From NCBI GenBank assembly GCA_034509735.1, contig JACGWO010000005.1, positions 15,365,264-15,429,263 on the forward strand: DNA of 64,000 nt. The letters run 5' to 3'. The translations under genes and the position numbers were made by a program. Position 1 is the first letter of the stretch. Each line of letters opens with the position of its first letter. Below are positions 21,185-33,092 of the stretch, piece after piece. The DNA is from Sesamum alatum (Eukaryota > Streptophyta > Magnoliopsida > Lamiales > Pedaliaceae). A model generated the notes under the pieces. It was not told the DNA's origin, ran no database searches, and saw nothing but the letters and a program-made list of their open reading frames with translations.

Positions 21185-23869
21185 TCCCTCCTATGACCCA
21201 TTAATTATCAACATGAATGAGCTTAGAAAAGATCTTCATAGGTTGGTAATTATGTTGGTCTAGTACGAGGCAACGATTGCAAAATCTGCGCCGTCGGTAC
21301 TAGTAGGAGAGGCTTCAACCTCCATGGTGAAAGGCAAGGGTGCTAGACGCCAAAAGAGGAAGAAGGGTAAGGTGACATCAACTATTAAGCACTTCAAGTG
21401 CTGTTCCTCACAAGGAGGAGGTAAAGGAATGAACAAAAGGTTCAGCAGTCAAGTTCATAGATTTCTAAGAACGTAAGCATTCACTGTCCTAAAAGAGGGC
21501 CATTGGAAAGGGGAGCATCCTAAACCTCTCTCCAATGTAGGTAAAATATGATATTGAGTGTTGACATGATCACTTTTTGGTATTTGATACCGTTCCTATC
21601 ACTAATCTGCGGGTGGTTTGCAGAAAGTGAATGAGTACTTAAAAGCCAAGAACAGTTCTACGATTCAACAATGGTAAGGTCCATTGATGAAAAGGACTAG
21701 AGACTTGTTAGGTCCATAATCGTGATCATGTTAGGATAATATAGGAATTATGTAACCTAGCATGATCAAAAGTATGTCTCTTTGTTGGACAAAGGTTTTA
21801 TTACATACATATTTGATCAAACAAAATTATTGAATATTGATTCATGTTTGCTAGTAGTTACTCGTAAATTCCTAGAACACCATCCCATAAAAGGTTTATG
21901 GATACTCAAAATTCAAATTATTTAAATGGATTAATCAAGACCAACTTACAGATTTGGCATCTACAACAGCTAAGACGTTTCTTCTTATTAAAAGATAAGT
22001 AAATCGGAAAGTTCGATGAATCTAGAAATAGATGATTCGAATCAACTAAATTTACAAGTCTTTTATGAAGAAGAAAGTCCCAAAGCTCTTTGTTGGACGA
22101 AGTAGGCTTGCCAAATAGTCTATTGGAAGGGATCCAATAAGACAACTGTAGGTTACTAATACACAAGACCATAAGAGGGTTCAAAAGTCTAAAGGTCCCA
22201 TAGGAGGTTTGGGAATTAGACTTAAGGAGGTGAACCATAAATGGTTGCAAAATTAAACCTGTTTCGATAGGATCGAAAAGGCCGTGTATTTAGTGGGAGC
22301 TCTTGAGCATCCAAGTTGAGAATGGAATTCTCAATGAAACGTTTCCTGTAAAGGCTAAGTATGACGGTCTCTGATAAAGGGAACGATCGAATCTCGTTGG
22401 ACGAAGATCGATCGAAGTTTCGCCCAATTACCTTAGCCTGTGTAGACGTAGACTCAAAATTGCCAACGTAAGGAACATGGCACTTTGCTAGGAGTCACGC
22501 ACAAGGAGCCACGGTTTGGCAAGCCTATGTCCCGACAAAGTCCTTGAGCATGTAGAAGGATCCTACATACGTCAAGGGACTAGTGGGAGACAAATTAGAC
22601 TCGGTGTCTGGTTTGTGTAAGTTTACGACAGAATAATGCTAAACGTTGCTTAAAATCGCATTTCTTAAATTGATCATATTCCTAGTCCCCTTAAGAACGA
22701 ACCCGAATGTCGTAAGAGGTACGAGTGATCGGGATATGTTCGGTCAAATTTGGATAGTAATCCAAATGACTTGCGGAACGTGATGTTGGACATCGTAGTA
22801 GGATTTATGGAGAGGAGCCATAGAATCCACTAGGAAATTCAAACAAGGTTTGAAACACCGCATAACTGGAATATTCGTTTTGACGAGCTCATACAGAGCA
22901 TGACTCGGTCTTAAACAACGTAGGTGATCAGTGGGAGTAGAAATGGCGTTCCAAGTGTTTAAGTGTGTAGTATCTTGATTCATGGATGAATTCAAGGCAT
23001 TAGGAATCACTAAAACACAAACCGTAACTCACGAAAATTCTCCATGACATTTTAAGGGTTCCCACGTACATATCATGAATTGAGTTTTTCAAAGATTCAG
23101 TCAGTGATAGACTGATGAGAAAACTCAAACATGTAGAGGGACAAGTTGTTCGAGACTCAGCCATAGTAAGACTGATGAGAAAACTTGGATACTATGCATA
23201 AAGCATGAAGCCATTCAAGACTTAGTCATGGTGGACTAATGAGAAGACTTGGATGTTGAGTATCCCCTACGTCTTAACCCTAGGCAAACATATGATATGT
23301 TTACTCGGTGCATAGGAACCGATGTTGAGAGTGCTTCTAGCATGGCTGAACATAAATCGATAATGCACTGAGGGGTTGAAGACAATAATCAAGAACGATC
23401 CTTAGTACCTGAATAAGGACTAAAGATGTGTTCATGATGCACCGTCTGTTGAGAGTTGCTTTGGAAGGCTAAAGCGATACTAGCTTCCAGAGCATAAGTG
23501 AAAACCAGTTAGTCTCAAAGGTATGCACAGTCAGGCCCAATGACGAGTGCATCGGATAGTGGTCACTGATGAAGACCGCGTCCATAGGATGGACGTGGCG
23601 CCTAGCACGACCAAGCCATGTTCGCCTATATGGCAGGCAACTTGGCTACGGGAGTATTGGCACGAGATCTCATCACAAGATCCACGAAAATATTCTTAGA
23701 CAACCACCATCTCTAGGAGGCAATGGTGGATAGAGGTAACACGGTTAGACCGTATTGCTTCGCAAGGAAATATAAGTGGACTCACAATACCTTAGTCGGT
23801 ATCGTAGATTACTCATACTCAGAGGATTCTGAACAAAGTGGGTAATTGACTCATTGGTCAAGTGGAGAT
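21185..23869 (+). pseudogene. Decayed copia gag-pol of element B, second part
   Basis: It continues the gag remnant broken at 10786 and matches element A (1796-4498) throughout. Visible are a knuckle remnant (GAGGGCCATTGGAAAGGGGAG near 21490), the pre-integrase block near 22090, the integrase/RT joint near 22560-22900 and RNase H blocks to about 23850. In a 165-base comparison (23452 against 4081) I counted about three differences. It ends in a degenerate polypurine tract, CAAGTGGAGAT. Confidence 0.85.
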
Positions 23870-26144
23870 TGTTAGAATAGGTGACCAGAAAGTCAATGGT
23901 ATTGGCTGTTCTAAGAACCATTCGTCAATCTGTGAACAAGTAATATTATATTAATGAATGTAGTAAGGATTCATAGGCATGAGTTTGTTGTACTTACTGC
24001 TTGCATCGTTACGATGTCACAACAAACGCCCACAGACTGAAATGACGTTTCGGGAAATTGGAACTACGCTTGGAGGTAGGTTCATGAAATAAGTTTCGTC
24101 TTGCCTCTCTTTAGGGAAAAAACGCGAGTAGGGTTGCTCAGTCTGAAATACTCCAAGTCAAAGGAATCTCGAGACAGGGCATCGAGAATCCATTTGAGAC
24201 TTGCACTAAACATCTGCTATCGTGTTTCATCGATGGGTGACGAGGATCGTCTAAGCAGTGTTAGTGGGTCGGCCTGCTGGGAGCGGCCGACTGAGGTGAC
24301 TCGCGGGAATTTTCATATAGAAGCTACTCGGGCTTGGTCGGTATGACTCGTATTCCCGGTTCCGATAGTACGGGATTAGTCCTCGGACTTGAGGATCATG
24401 GCAGTCCCCTACATACTAAGGTTGTATCTTGGATCTGGTGAAATTTGACCGATTATATTACATGGTCATCATAAGCCTCGTCCAGTGCAGTCGGAGTATG
24501 TAAGAACGGTGTATTCCAAGATAGGATCTGTCCCCTGTCAAAGGATATGACAGCAAGATCTCCTATGCGCTCGGAGATGGTTTAGACTCACAAAGTCTAT
24601 GGCCATAACACTTGATGTAGTGGGAAAGGATTTCCTACGTCGAGTTAAACCTATCTCGAGCATTATGCATAGTTGCCTAGTCAACGATGGGAACCGACCC
24701 TTAGACTAAAGGCCGGGAGACAGGCGACAGTAGGACCGTACCCGTACGTATCTAGCGTCGGTAGGACCGTACCTGCGTATAAGTCGGAGCCTAAATGTTC
24801 ACACCATAAATTCACCTAGTCTCTAGTGCCATGGACCGTTGCTAGATGGCCACCCATGGTAACGAACTACTTTGGTTATGAAATAACAAAAAGTAGGTCC
24901 AAGTCTAGCTGAAAGGTGAACCTAAAGAGTCACACCCGCTACACCAAATGAAAGGGAATTAATTTGGAATTAATTCCGGGAGAAGGTTTAATTTAATGGA
25001 ATTAAATTATATTTCTTGGAGATTCAAGCCTCGATGAATTATTTGGAATAATCGGGCTTGAGTTCATAAATTAGATTTATGAATTTTATAAAGCATGGGC
25101 TTTCCTTTTTATTAGATTAAAAGGGTGAATTAATTAATTAGTGGGCTTGGTATATTAAATAGGATTTAATATAAAGTCCATGGGACTATTTAATTTAGAA
25201 TTAAATAATCCCATTCTATGGAATTAATTAATGGGCTTGGTATATTAAATAAGATTTAATATAAAGTCCATGGGACTATTTAATTTAGAATTAAATAAGT
25301 CCTTTCCATTAATTAATTAATGGGCTTAGTATATTAAAAATGATTTAATATAAAGTCCATGGGAATATTAAATTTAGAATTAAATGGGCCCATTCCATAA
25401 AGCCCATCAAAATGGATGGACAAGATTTGATCTAGAGAATGATGAGATGAAGGGCCATGATTAATTTGACTTAATCAAAGCCTAATTTGACTAGGATTGA
25501 CTAGGTCAAAATCCTAGTCAAAGTGTGTCTCTTTGGAAGAGTTTGAGAAGGAATAGGAAATTCCATCTTCTATAAATACTCAAAAAAACACACACTCACA
25601 CCTAGTATTCTCTACAACTCTCATCTCTCATCTCTCTCAAGGTTTTTTCGTCCATCCCCTTGTTTTCTCTCCAAGAATTATACTTTGTTCTTTTTGATTT
25701 TATTCAAGTTAAGAACATAAGAGACATTGATTGCGTTAATTCATAGCGTGTATCGATGTCTCTTCTCCCCAAAATAATTTCTTGCTAGCACAAGGGTTGT
25801 TTGCTTTCCGGTGGAGCGAGTGAGATGATTTAGAGGGTCTCTTCTTTGAGATCTTGGTGCAAAACGGGGAACAATGCATGTAGCTGAAACGAAGACAAAA
25901 CTACAACCGGGTAGGTTCTTTAATTTCATTTTTCGGTTTCAATTCTATGGCCTCCATGTTGTGTTTTATTGAACATGAGATACACCGAACGCCCGGGAGA
26001 ATCAAGGGCACACCCCTTGATTCGTTTATGTATGTTATGCATGATTTAAATTCCATTTAATTATGCTTTGTAATTTTTATTACGCACTATTTCGCGCTTC
26101 CGCTATTCGCGTTCATCTCCCGGGCCGATCCACATAATCTTTCA
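23870..26144 (+). repeat. LTR-2 following element B
   Basis: It starts TGTTAGAATAGGTGACCAGAAAG and ends ACATAATCTTTCA, 2275 bp. It carries the three 89-bp repeats (25127-25408) and TATAAATA (25571). Near 24097-24135 it has about 39 bases (TCTTGCCTCTCTTTAGGG...) not present in the LTR after element A. Confidence 0.92.
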
Positions 26145-28169
26145 TACTGCTTGTCACAATAAATGCCCACAAACTGAAATAACATTTCGGAAAATTGAAA
26201 CTACGCTTGGTGGTAGGTTCATGAAATCAGTTTCGCCGAATCGATCTGAAATACTCCAATTCAAAGGAATCTCGAGACAGGGCATCGAGAATCCATTGGA
26301 GACTTGCACTAAGTATCTGCAGTCGCATTTCATCGACAAGTGACTAGGCTTGTCCATGCAGTGTTAGTGGGTTAGCCAGCTGGGTGGCTGCTAATTGAGG
26401 TGACTCGCGGGAATCGTCATATGGAAGCCACTTGGGCTTGGTCGGCATGACTCATATTCCCGGTTCTGGTAGTACGGGATTAGTCCTCAGACTTGAGGAT
26501 CACGGCAGTCCCCTACATACTAAGGCTGTATCTTGGATCAGGTGAAATTTGATCGGTTATATTACATGATCATCATAAGCCTCGTCCAGTGCAGTCGGAG
26601 TATGTAAGAACAGTGTATTCCAAGATAGGATCTGTCCCCTGTCAAAGGATATGATAGCGAGATGTCCTATGCGCTCGGAGATGGTTTAGACTCACAAAGT
26701 CTATGGCCGTAGCACTTGATGTAGTGGGAAAGGATTTCCTACGTCGATTTAAACCTATCTCGAGCATTATGCATAGTTGCCTAGTCAAGGATGGGAACCG
26801 ACGCCCAATTCCATGCCCTAGACTAAAGGCCGGGAGACCGGCGACAGTAGGACCGTACCCATACGTATCGAGCGACGGTAGGACCGTACCTGCATGTAAC
26901 TCGAAACCTAAATGTTCACACCATAAATTCACCTAGTCTCTAGTGCCATTGACCGTTGCTAGATGGCCACCCATGGTAACGGACTACTTTGGTTATGAAA
27001 TAACAAGAAGTAGGTCCAAGTCTAGCTGAAAGGTGAACCTAAAGAGTCACACCCGCTACACCAAATGAAAGGGAATTAATTTAGAATTAATTCCGAGAGA
27101 AGGTTTAATTTAATGGAATTAAATTATATTTCTTGGAGATTCAAGCCTCGATGGATTATTTGGAATAATTGGGCTTGAGTTCATAAATTAGATTTATGGG
27201 TTTTATAAAGCATGGGATTCCCTTTTAATTCGATTAAAAGGGTGAATTAATTAATGGGCTTGGTATATTAAATAGGATTTAATATATAGTTCACGGGACT
27301 ATTTAATTGGGAATTAAATAAAGTCCATTCATTAATTAACGGGCTTAGTATATTAAATAATATTTAATATAAAGTGCATGGGATTATTAATTTAGAATTA
27401 AATAAAGCCCATTCCATAAAAAACCCATAAAAATGGATGGACAAGATTTAATCAAGGGATTGATGAGATGAAGGGCCATGATTAATTTGACTTAATCAAA
27501 GCCTAGTTTGACTAGGATTTGACTAGGTCAAAATCCTAGTTAAAGTGTGTCTCTTTAGAAGAGTTTGAGAAGGAATAGGAAATTCCATCTTCTATAAATA
27601 CTCAAAAACACACACACACACACACACACACCTACTAATCTCTACACTCTCATCTCCCAAATTTCTCTCAAGAATTTCGTCCATCCCTCTTCTCACTCTC
27701 CAAGATTTCTACTTTGTTCTTCTTGATTTATTCAAGTTAGAACATAAGAGACATTGATTGCGTTAATTGATAGCGTGTATCTATGTCTCTTCTCCCCAAA
27801 TAATTTCTTGCTAGCACAAGGATTCTTAGCTTTCTGGTGCAGCGAGTGTCATGATTTAGGGGGTCTCTTCTTTGAGATCTTGGTGCAAAACGGGAAACAA
27901 TGCATGTAGCCAAACGAAGACAAAACTACAATCGGGTAGGTTCTTTAATTACGTTTTTCAATTTCAATTCTATAGCCTCCATGTTGTGTTTTTATTGAAC
28001 ATGAGATACACCGAATGCCCGGGAGATTTAAGGGCACACCCCTTGATCCGGTTATGTATGTTATGCATGATTTAAATTCCATTTAATTATGCTTTGCAAT
28101 TTTATTATGAAATCTTTCGCGCTTACGCTATTTGCATTCATCTCCCGGGACGATCGACATATCGTTTCA
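26145..28169 (+). repeat. 5'-truncated second LTR-2, joined to the first
   Basis: It begins at TACTGCTTGTCACAATAAATG, the same internal breakpoint as 6871, and runs to the LTR end ATATCGTTTCA, about 2.03 kb. It has two rather than three 89-bp repeats and a (CA)n run at 27606-27631. It stops where minus-strand LTR-6 sequence of element E begins, so the A/B array appears to be inserted in the LTR of E; the matching left junction lies outside the window. Confidence 0.85.
27606..27631 (+). repeat. (CA)n microsatellite
   Basis: About 13 CA units in the R region of the truncated LTR-2. The sister LTRs have only a short, interrupted CACACAC there. Confidence 0.85.
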
Positions 28170-28502
28170 CGACTGCAATCGCTTAGTGCAAGTCTCAAAT
28201 AGACTCTCGATACCCTATCTCGAGATCCTTCGACTTGGAGCATGTCAGACCGATCCACAGAAACTGATTTCATGAATTGCCGTCTTATGCGCAGTCCAGT
28301 TTCTTAGATTAACCTTTCAGTCTGTGGGTTTTGTTTGTGCATTGAACAGTTTGTAATGTAAAGCAGTTAAGTGAACACAAACAAAGAATTAATGCCAAAT
28401 ATGAATATCCCTTTTATTCATAAACTTTATTTAAACACCATATCACCAGAAATAGGTTACATAAGCCTAACAGGATTGGCTTCACGGTTACCTATTCTAA
28501 CA
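28170..28502 (-). repeat. LTR-6, 5' fragment of the 3' LTR of element E
   Basis: Read on the minus strand it starts TGTTAGAATAGGTAACCGTGAAGCC and matches the complete LTR-6 of element F (50540-51279). It is cut at 28169 by the A/B array. Confidence 0.85.
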
Positions 28503-29122
28503 ATCTCCCACTTGACCTAAAGCCAATCACCCATATGTCTTAACCCCATCTTCTCAAGATGCTGCGTATGAGCAATTTGTGACATAGACTTTGTCAAAGG
28601 ATCTGCTGTGTTGTCTGCTGAGCTGACTCGGTCCATCCGAACGTCACCTATTCCTACCATTTCCCTCAATAGGTGGTAGCGTTTAAGTATGTGCTTGGAT
28701 CGATGATGAGATCTCGATTCCTTTGCTCGCGATATAGCCCCGTTGTTATAACAGAAGATAACCACGGGCTTGGTAATGCTAGGCACCACACCCAACTCTT
28801 AGATGTAGTTTCTCATCCAAACCGCTTCCTTGGCAACTTTTGAAGCTGCTATGTATTCAACCTCAGTGGTGGAATCGGCCGTGGTGTCTTGCTTGGAACA
28901 TTTCCAAGTCACCACTCCACCATTAAGTCTGAACACAGAGTCCGATTGAGATTTGACATCATTATCGTCTGAATGGAAGCTAGCTTCGCTAAAGCCTTCC
29001 AGAATCAAATCTCCACCATCATAGACCAAGAATATATCCTTAATCCTTCTTAGGTACTTAAGGATACTCTTGACTACATTCTAATGTGCCTCGCCTGTAC
29101 AGGACTGATATCTGCTAGTTAC
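28503..29122 (-). pseudogene. Element E pol, RNase H end (distal part)
   Basis: Minus-strand frame from 29029 to a stop at 28517, containing the RNase H signatures ADSTTEVEYIA, CYNNGAI and KHILKRYHLLREMVG and ending MGDWL as in the young element. One CAA-to-TAA change (28799-28801) breaks the frame between NYI and ELGV. A polypurine tract (reverse of ATCTCCCACTTG) follows the stop. The gene continues at 43659, beyond inserted element C. Non-functional. Confidence 0.9.
29118..29122. other. Target-site duplication of element C, left copy (gttac)
   Basis: GTTAC here and at 43654-43658 flank element C exactly. The RT/RNase H reading of E is continuous across one copy. Confidence 0.95.
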
Positions 29123-31366
29123 TGAAGGACAAGCGGATACGCCCGGGAGCGCGAGCGGAAGCGAGGAAGCGACGAAATAGTGTAAATTAAATCAAATCAA
29201 ATTTAAAATACGAATCCCAAGGGGTGTACCCTTGGGTGCTCAACCGGACATTCGATGTAGGATGTGTAAATATTAGAAACATATATTTAAACACATAGGG
29301 CATAGATGTATATTAAATCAATCAAAGCGTAATAAACCGTTACCTTTGATTATTTAGCGTATGCTCCCGGCTACTTGCGTTGTTCCTTCTCCGGAATGCT
29401 CACGAAATCTAAACGTATGGATCCTCCAAAGGTGATCCACGCCACACCGAAAGAAACACACGTTCTTTCTTGCTAGAAAAGAACGGGTTTAAGAAGGAAT
29501 CGATTTAAGAGAAGAACACTATGGATTAGTGCTCTCTTAAACTTACTTTATTCTTCTTCTTGATTCAAAATCAAGTGAAGAACACAAGTGTAAGAGAGGG
29601 AGAGAGGGCCGAGAGTTGAGAGAGAGGAGAGGGATTTTGTCTTCTCTTTTTTCTAGAAAAAGATCAATAATAAATCGCACATGCTTGGTGTTGTATATTC
29701 TAATATATATATATATATATATACATAATTAATGTGACTATTGGAATGTGTCTAGGTTCATCCAAGGATGTCTAGATTCATTCCAATCAATCACCATCAA
29801 TTCTTCAATCAAGCCTACCAAAATTTATGGTATGATCAAATCATACCAAAAGGGAAGAGCTTGATTGGAGTTGATTTGTCTCTTTTCAAAAGAGATAAGT
29901 CAACATACCACCTAGCATGAAACATGGCTGATTTTGCTTCCTCTAAGGGAGCATGTCGGCCATGTTTAATTAAGGGAAGAAGTCCAACTTCTTCCTATTC
30001 CAAAATAGGAATTATTTCTCCTCTCGGGTATAATTTAACGGACCGGGTTTTATCGTAATCCAATTACGACGAACCCAACATTAAATCCAATTTAATGTCC
30101 ATTTAAATTATTCCCGTTGATCTTTTAATCCGATTAAAAGATCCAACGTCTCAACGTCTCAACTTTCCATATTTAATCGAAAATCCAATTTACCGATTAA
30201 ACGAAAGCCCGATACAATATCGGCCCGTCCATCCAATGGACTTTCCCTTTAAGTAATCTAATTACTTATTTTATCCTTCGAGATTGACTCCAAGTCAATC
30301 TCTCAACCTCCTCGGTGATTTGTGTGTGACCCTTTAGGTTCACTCTCAGCTAGACTTGGGCTCGTGTCCCACAAGGGCCCGTTACCATGGGTGGCCGTCT
30401 AGCAACGGTCCATGGCACTAGAGACTAGGTGAATTGGCGTGAACATTTAGGTGCCGATTCCGTACGGGTACGATCCTTCCGTCTACCGTCTCCCGGCCTT
30501 ATTCTAGGGTATGGAATTGGGCGTCGGTTCCATCCTTGACTAGGCATCTACGCTTAATACTCGAGACCACGTATGCTTCATTGCGTCGACACAGGAAATC
30601 ATTCCCTGTTCGACCAACCACTGTGGCCATAGCTTCAAACAGCATGAACGTGTCTCCGAGCGCATAGGAGATACCTCTGTCACATACTGACAGGGGACGG
30701 ATCCTTTTCTTGGAATCCACCGTCCTCGCTACACATTCCGACTGCACTGGACAAGGCTTATGATAATCATCTTACAGAATGATTACCTCTCGCCAGATCC
30801 AAGATACAACCATCATGTGCACGCGACTGCCATGATTCCTCAAGTCTGAGGATTACTCCCGTACTATCGGAACCGGGGAAAACCAATTATATACCAACCA
30901 AGCCGCCAAGGCTTCGATATGATGATCCCCGCGAGTCAGTCCAATCGGCTCGACCCCAGTCGACCAACCCATCAGGATCGTGTAGGCGTCCCACGCCTGT
31001 CGCCGATGAAACACGACACTCATCCAATGAACACGACTCTTGACGCAAGTCTCAATAGGACTCTCGATGCCCTGTCTCGAGGTCCTCGACTTGGAACGTT
31101 TCAGACCCAACTCTTAATCAGTTGGTTTCATGACCACCATCCAATGCGTGGCCCAACTGCACGAGTTGTTATCCATGGTCTGTGGGCTTTGTTGCGATAT
31201 AAGTTAAACACCATTTTAACAAATATAAGATGAGCGCAACAAAGAAGGTATCATTGGTGACGAACACTCATCTTATTCATCACATAATAATATTACATCT
31301 AAATCAAGTTGTCGAATAGGTTACAAATTGCCAAACCTATTGGCTTTCTGGTCACCTATTCCAACA
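29123..31366 (-). repeat. 3' LTR of element C (LTR-3)
   Basis: Read on the minus strand: TGTTGGAATAGGTGACCAGAAAGCC to CGCTTGTCCTTCA, 2244 bp. It matches 41436-43653 and the solo 33093-35327. An (AT)n run of about 20 bases lies at 29702-29721. Confidence 0.95.
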
Positions 31367-31857
31367 ATCTCCCACTTGACCTAAAGCCAATCACCCATTG
31401 ACCTCAAACCTCTTATTCAGATGGTGAGTGTGGGCAACTTGCGACATGGGCTTAGCAAGTGGATCTGCTATGTTTTCTGCGGAGCTGACTCGGTCCAACC
31501 GAACGTCACTCTTGCTATCCATCTCTCTAAGCAGATGGTAGCGTCTAAGAATATGCTTGGATCGTGATGAGATCTCGGTTCCTTTGCTAGCACCATCGCC
31601 CCGTTGTTATCATAAAAGATATTTACAGGCTTAGCTATGCTAGGTACTACATCCAACCCTTGGATGTAGCTCATCAACCAAACCACTCCTTAGCAGCTTC
31701 CAAAGCCGCTATGTATTCAAAACTCTATGGTGGAGTCCGCCGTGGTAGCCTGCTTGGAACCCTTCCAAGTAACCAAGCCACCATTTAGTCTAAATACAAA
31801 ACCAAACTGAGACTTGGCATCATCGTCATCCGACTGGAAGGTAGCGTCGCTATAGCC
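31367..31857 (-). pseudogene. Element C pol, RNase H end
   Basis: Minus-strand RNase H remnant (QGLDVVPSIAKP, FYDNNGAM, VLAKEPRSHH) ending at a stop at 31381 next to a polypurine tract. A frameshift near 31570 interrupts the segment. It joins the rest of the gene at 37420 once element D is removed. Confidence 0.88.
31853..31857. other. Target-site duplication of element D, left copy (tagcc)
   Basis: TAGCC is repeated at 37415-37419. The RNase H sequence of C (GGAAGCTAT/AGCC...) is continuous across one copy. Confidence 0.95.
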
Positions 31858-32382
31858 TGAAGAGATTGTGGATCGCTATAAAATTAAAATTGCGGAATAA
31901 AAACATGCTTTAATTAAATAAACAACACGTTCAAAGGGTGTGCCTTTGAAGTTCCCGGGTGTTCGGTGTATCTCATGAATTAAAGCATACAACAATCATG
32001 GAGGCCATAGGGTTAAAAATAAAGAGGGACGAAAATCTTAAAACGAGACCTACCCGTTGTTCCTCATTTTGCACCAAGACCTCATTCTTGAGATCCTCCA
32101 AATCGTGACACACGATCCACCCACGTATTCTTGCACGTCGTGCTAGCAACGAACAAGTGTTTATGGAGAGGATAGATCAGCCACGCGTTATGAAATAACG
32201 GGATTGATCTTCCTTAGTTCTAATGTTCCAAGAACAAGAGAACAAGAAAAAACCATTTTCTTGGAGAGTGGGAGAAAGAGAGGGGCGGACGAGAGAGAGG
32301 AGAGGAGAGTGTGTGTTGTGTGTGTTTTCAAGAATCATCATCCTTCAAATTGTAGGAGGCTAGGGTTTATATAGAGGAGGAG
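31858..32382 (-). repeat. R-U5 remnant of the 3' LTR of element D
   Basis: It matches 35439-36025 with small deletions, including loss of the CCCGGG stem region near 31875. It stops at GTTTATATAGAGGAGG, just at the TATA box, where GC-rich leader sequence is fused. Confidence 0.88.
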
Positions 32383-33092
32383 GCCCCTGCCTGCGTGCGC
32401 GCGCGCCTGGCTCCCCTGGTGTTCCGGCAGGCTGTCGCGCGCGCAGGCTCCCCTGCCTCGCGCGCGCCCCTGGCCTGTTGGTCGTTAGCCGCGCACCTGC
32501 GTCTGTGCAGCACGCGCGCAGACGCGCACTAGGCATGCCTGTCGGGCGCGCGCGCAGACGCGCACTAGGCATGCCTGTCGGGCGCGCGCGCGCGCAGACG
32601 CGCACTAGGCATGCCTGTCGGGCGCGCGCGCGCAGACACCTCCGTCTGCGTGCGCGCGCGCATGAGCGCGCCTGCCGGGCGCGCGCGCACAGACACCCTC
32701 GTCTGCGTGCGTGTGCGCCTGCGCGCGGCCACCCTGGCCGGGTGACCGGGCGCGCAGACACCTGCACGCTGGCCGTGGCGCGTGCGCGCGGGCTCCCCTG
32801 GCCGTTTGCGCGCGCACCCGGCCAGCGCCTGTTTGAGGCCCGCCGCGCTGCCTGCCTAGATGGCAGTGCGCGGCCCTGCGCGACCGGCTGGCCGGCCGCG
32901 CGCAGGCTTCCCTTGCCTACCCGCGTCTGCCATGCCTGCTGCGCACGGCAGCGCGCGGCCAGCCTCCGGTTGGTTGGCTGCGGCGTTTCTTCGTTTTTCT
33001 CGTTCAATTTCCACCCCCGTTTCCCAAGAAAAACAGAAAATACCAATTTTGCAGAATTCACACGAAGTAAAAGCAATAAAACAACATGCTTT
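32383..33092 (-). repeat. GC-rich hairpin array in the leader of element D
   Basis: This is the counterpart of 12991-13590. It includes three tandem units of about 35-40 bases at 32512-32630, each containing CAGACGCGCACTAGGCATGC with the palindrome AGGCATGCCT. There are also CAGAC/GTCTG-core hairpins (for example 32622-32660). The 33000-33090 end matches the leader just after the primer site of the young element. Long frames here are compositional. Confidence 0.85.
33088..33092. other. Target-site duplication of solo LTR-3, left copy (gcttt)
   Basis: GCTTT here and GCTCT at 35328-35332: four of five bases agree. The leader of D continues across. Confidence 0.75.
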
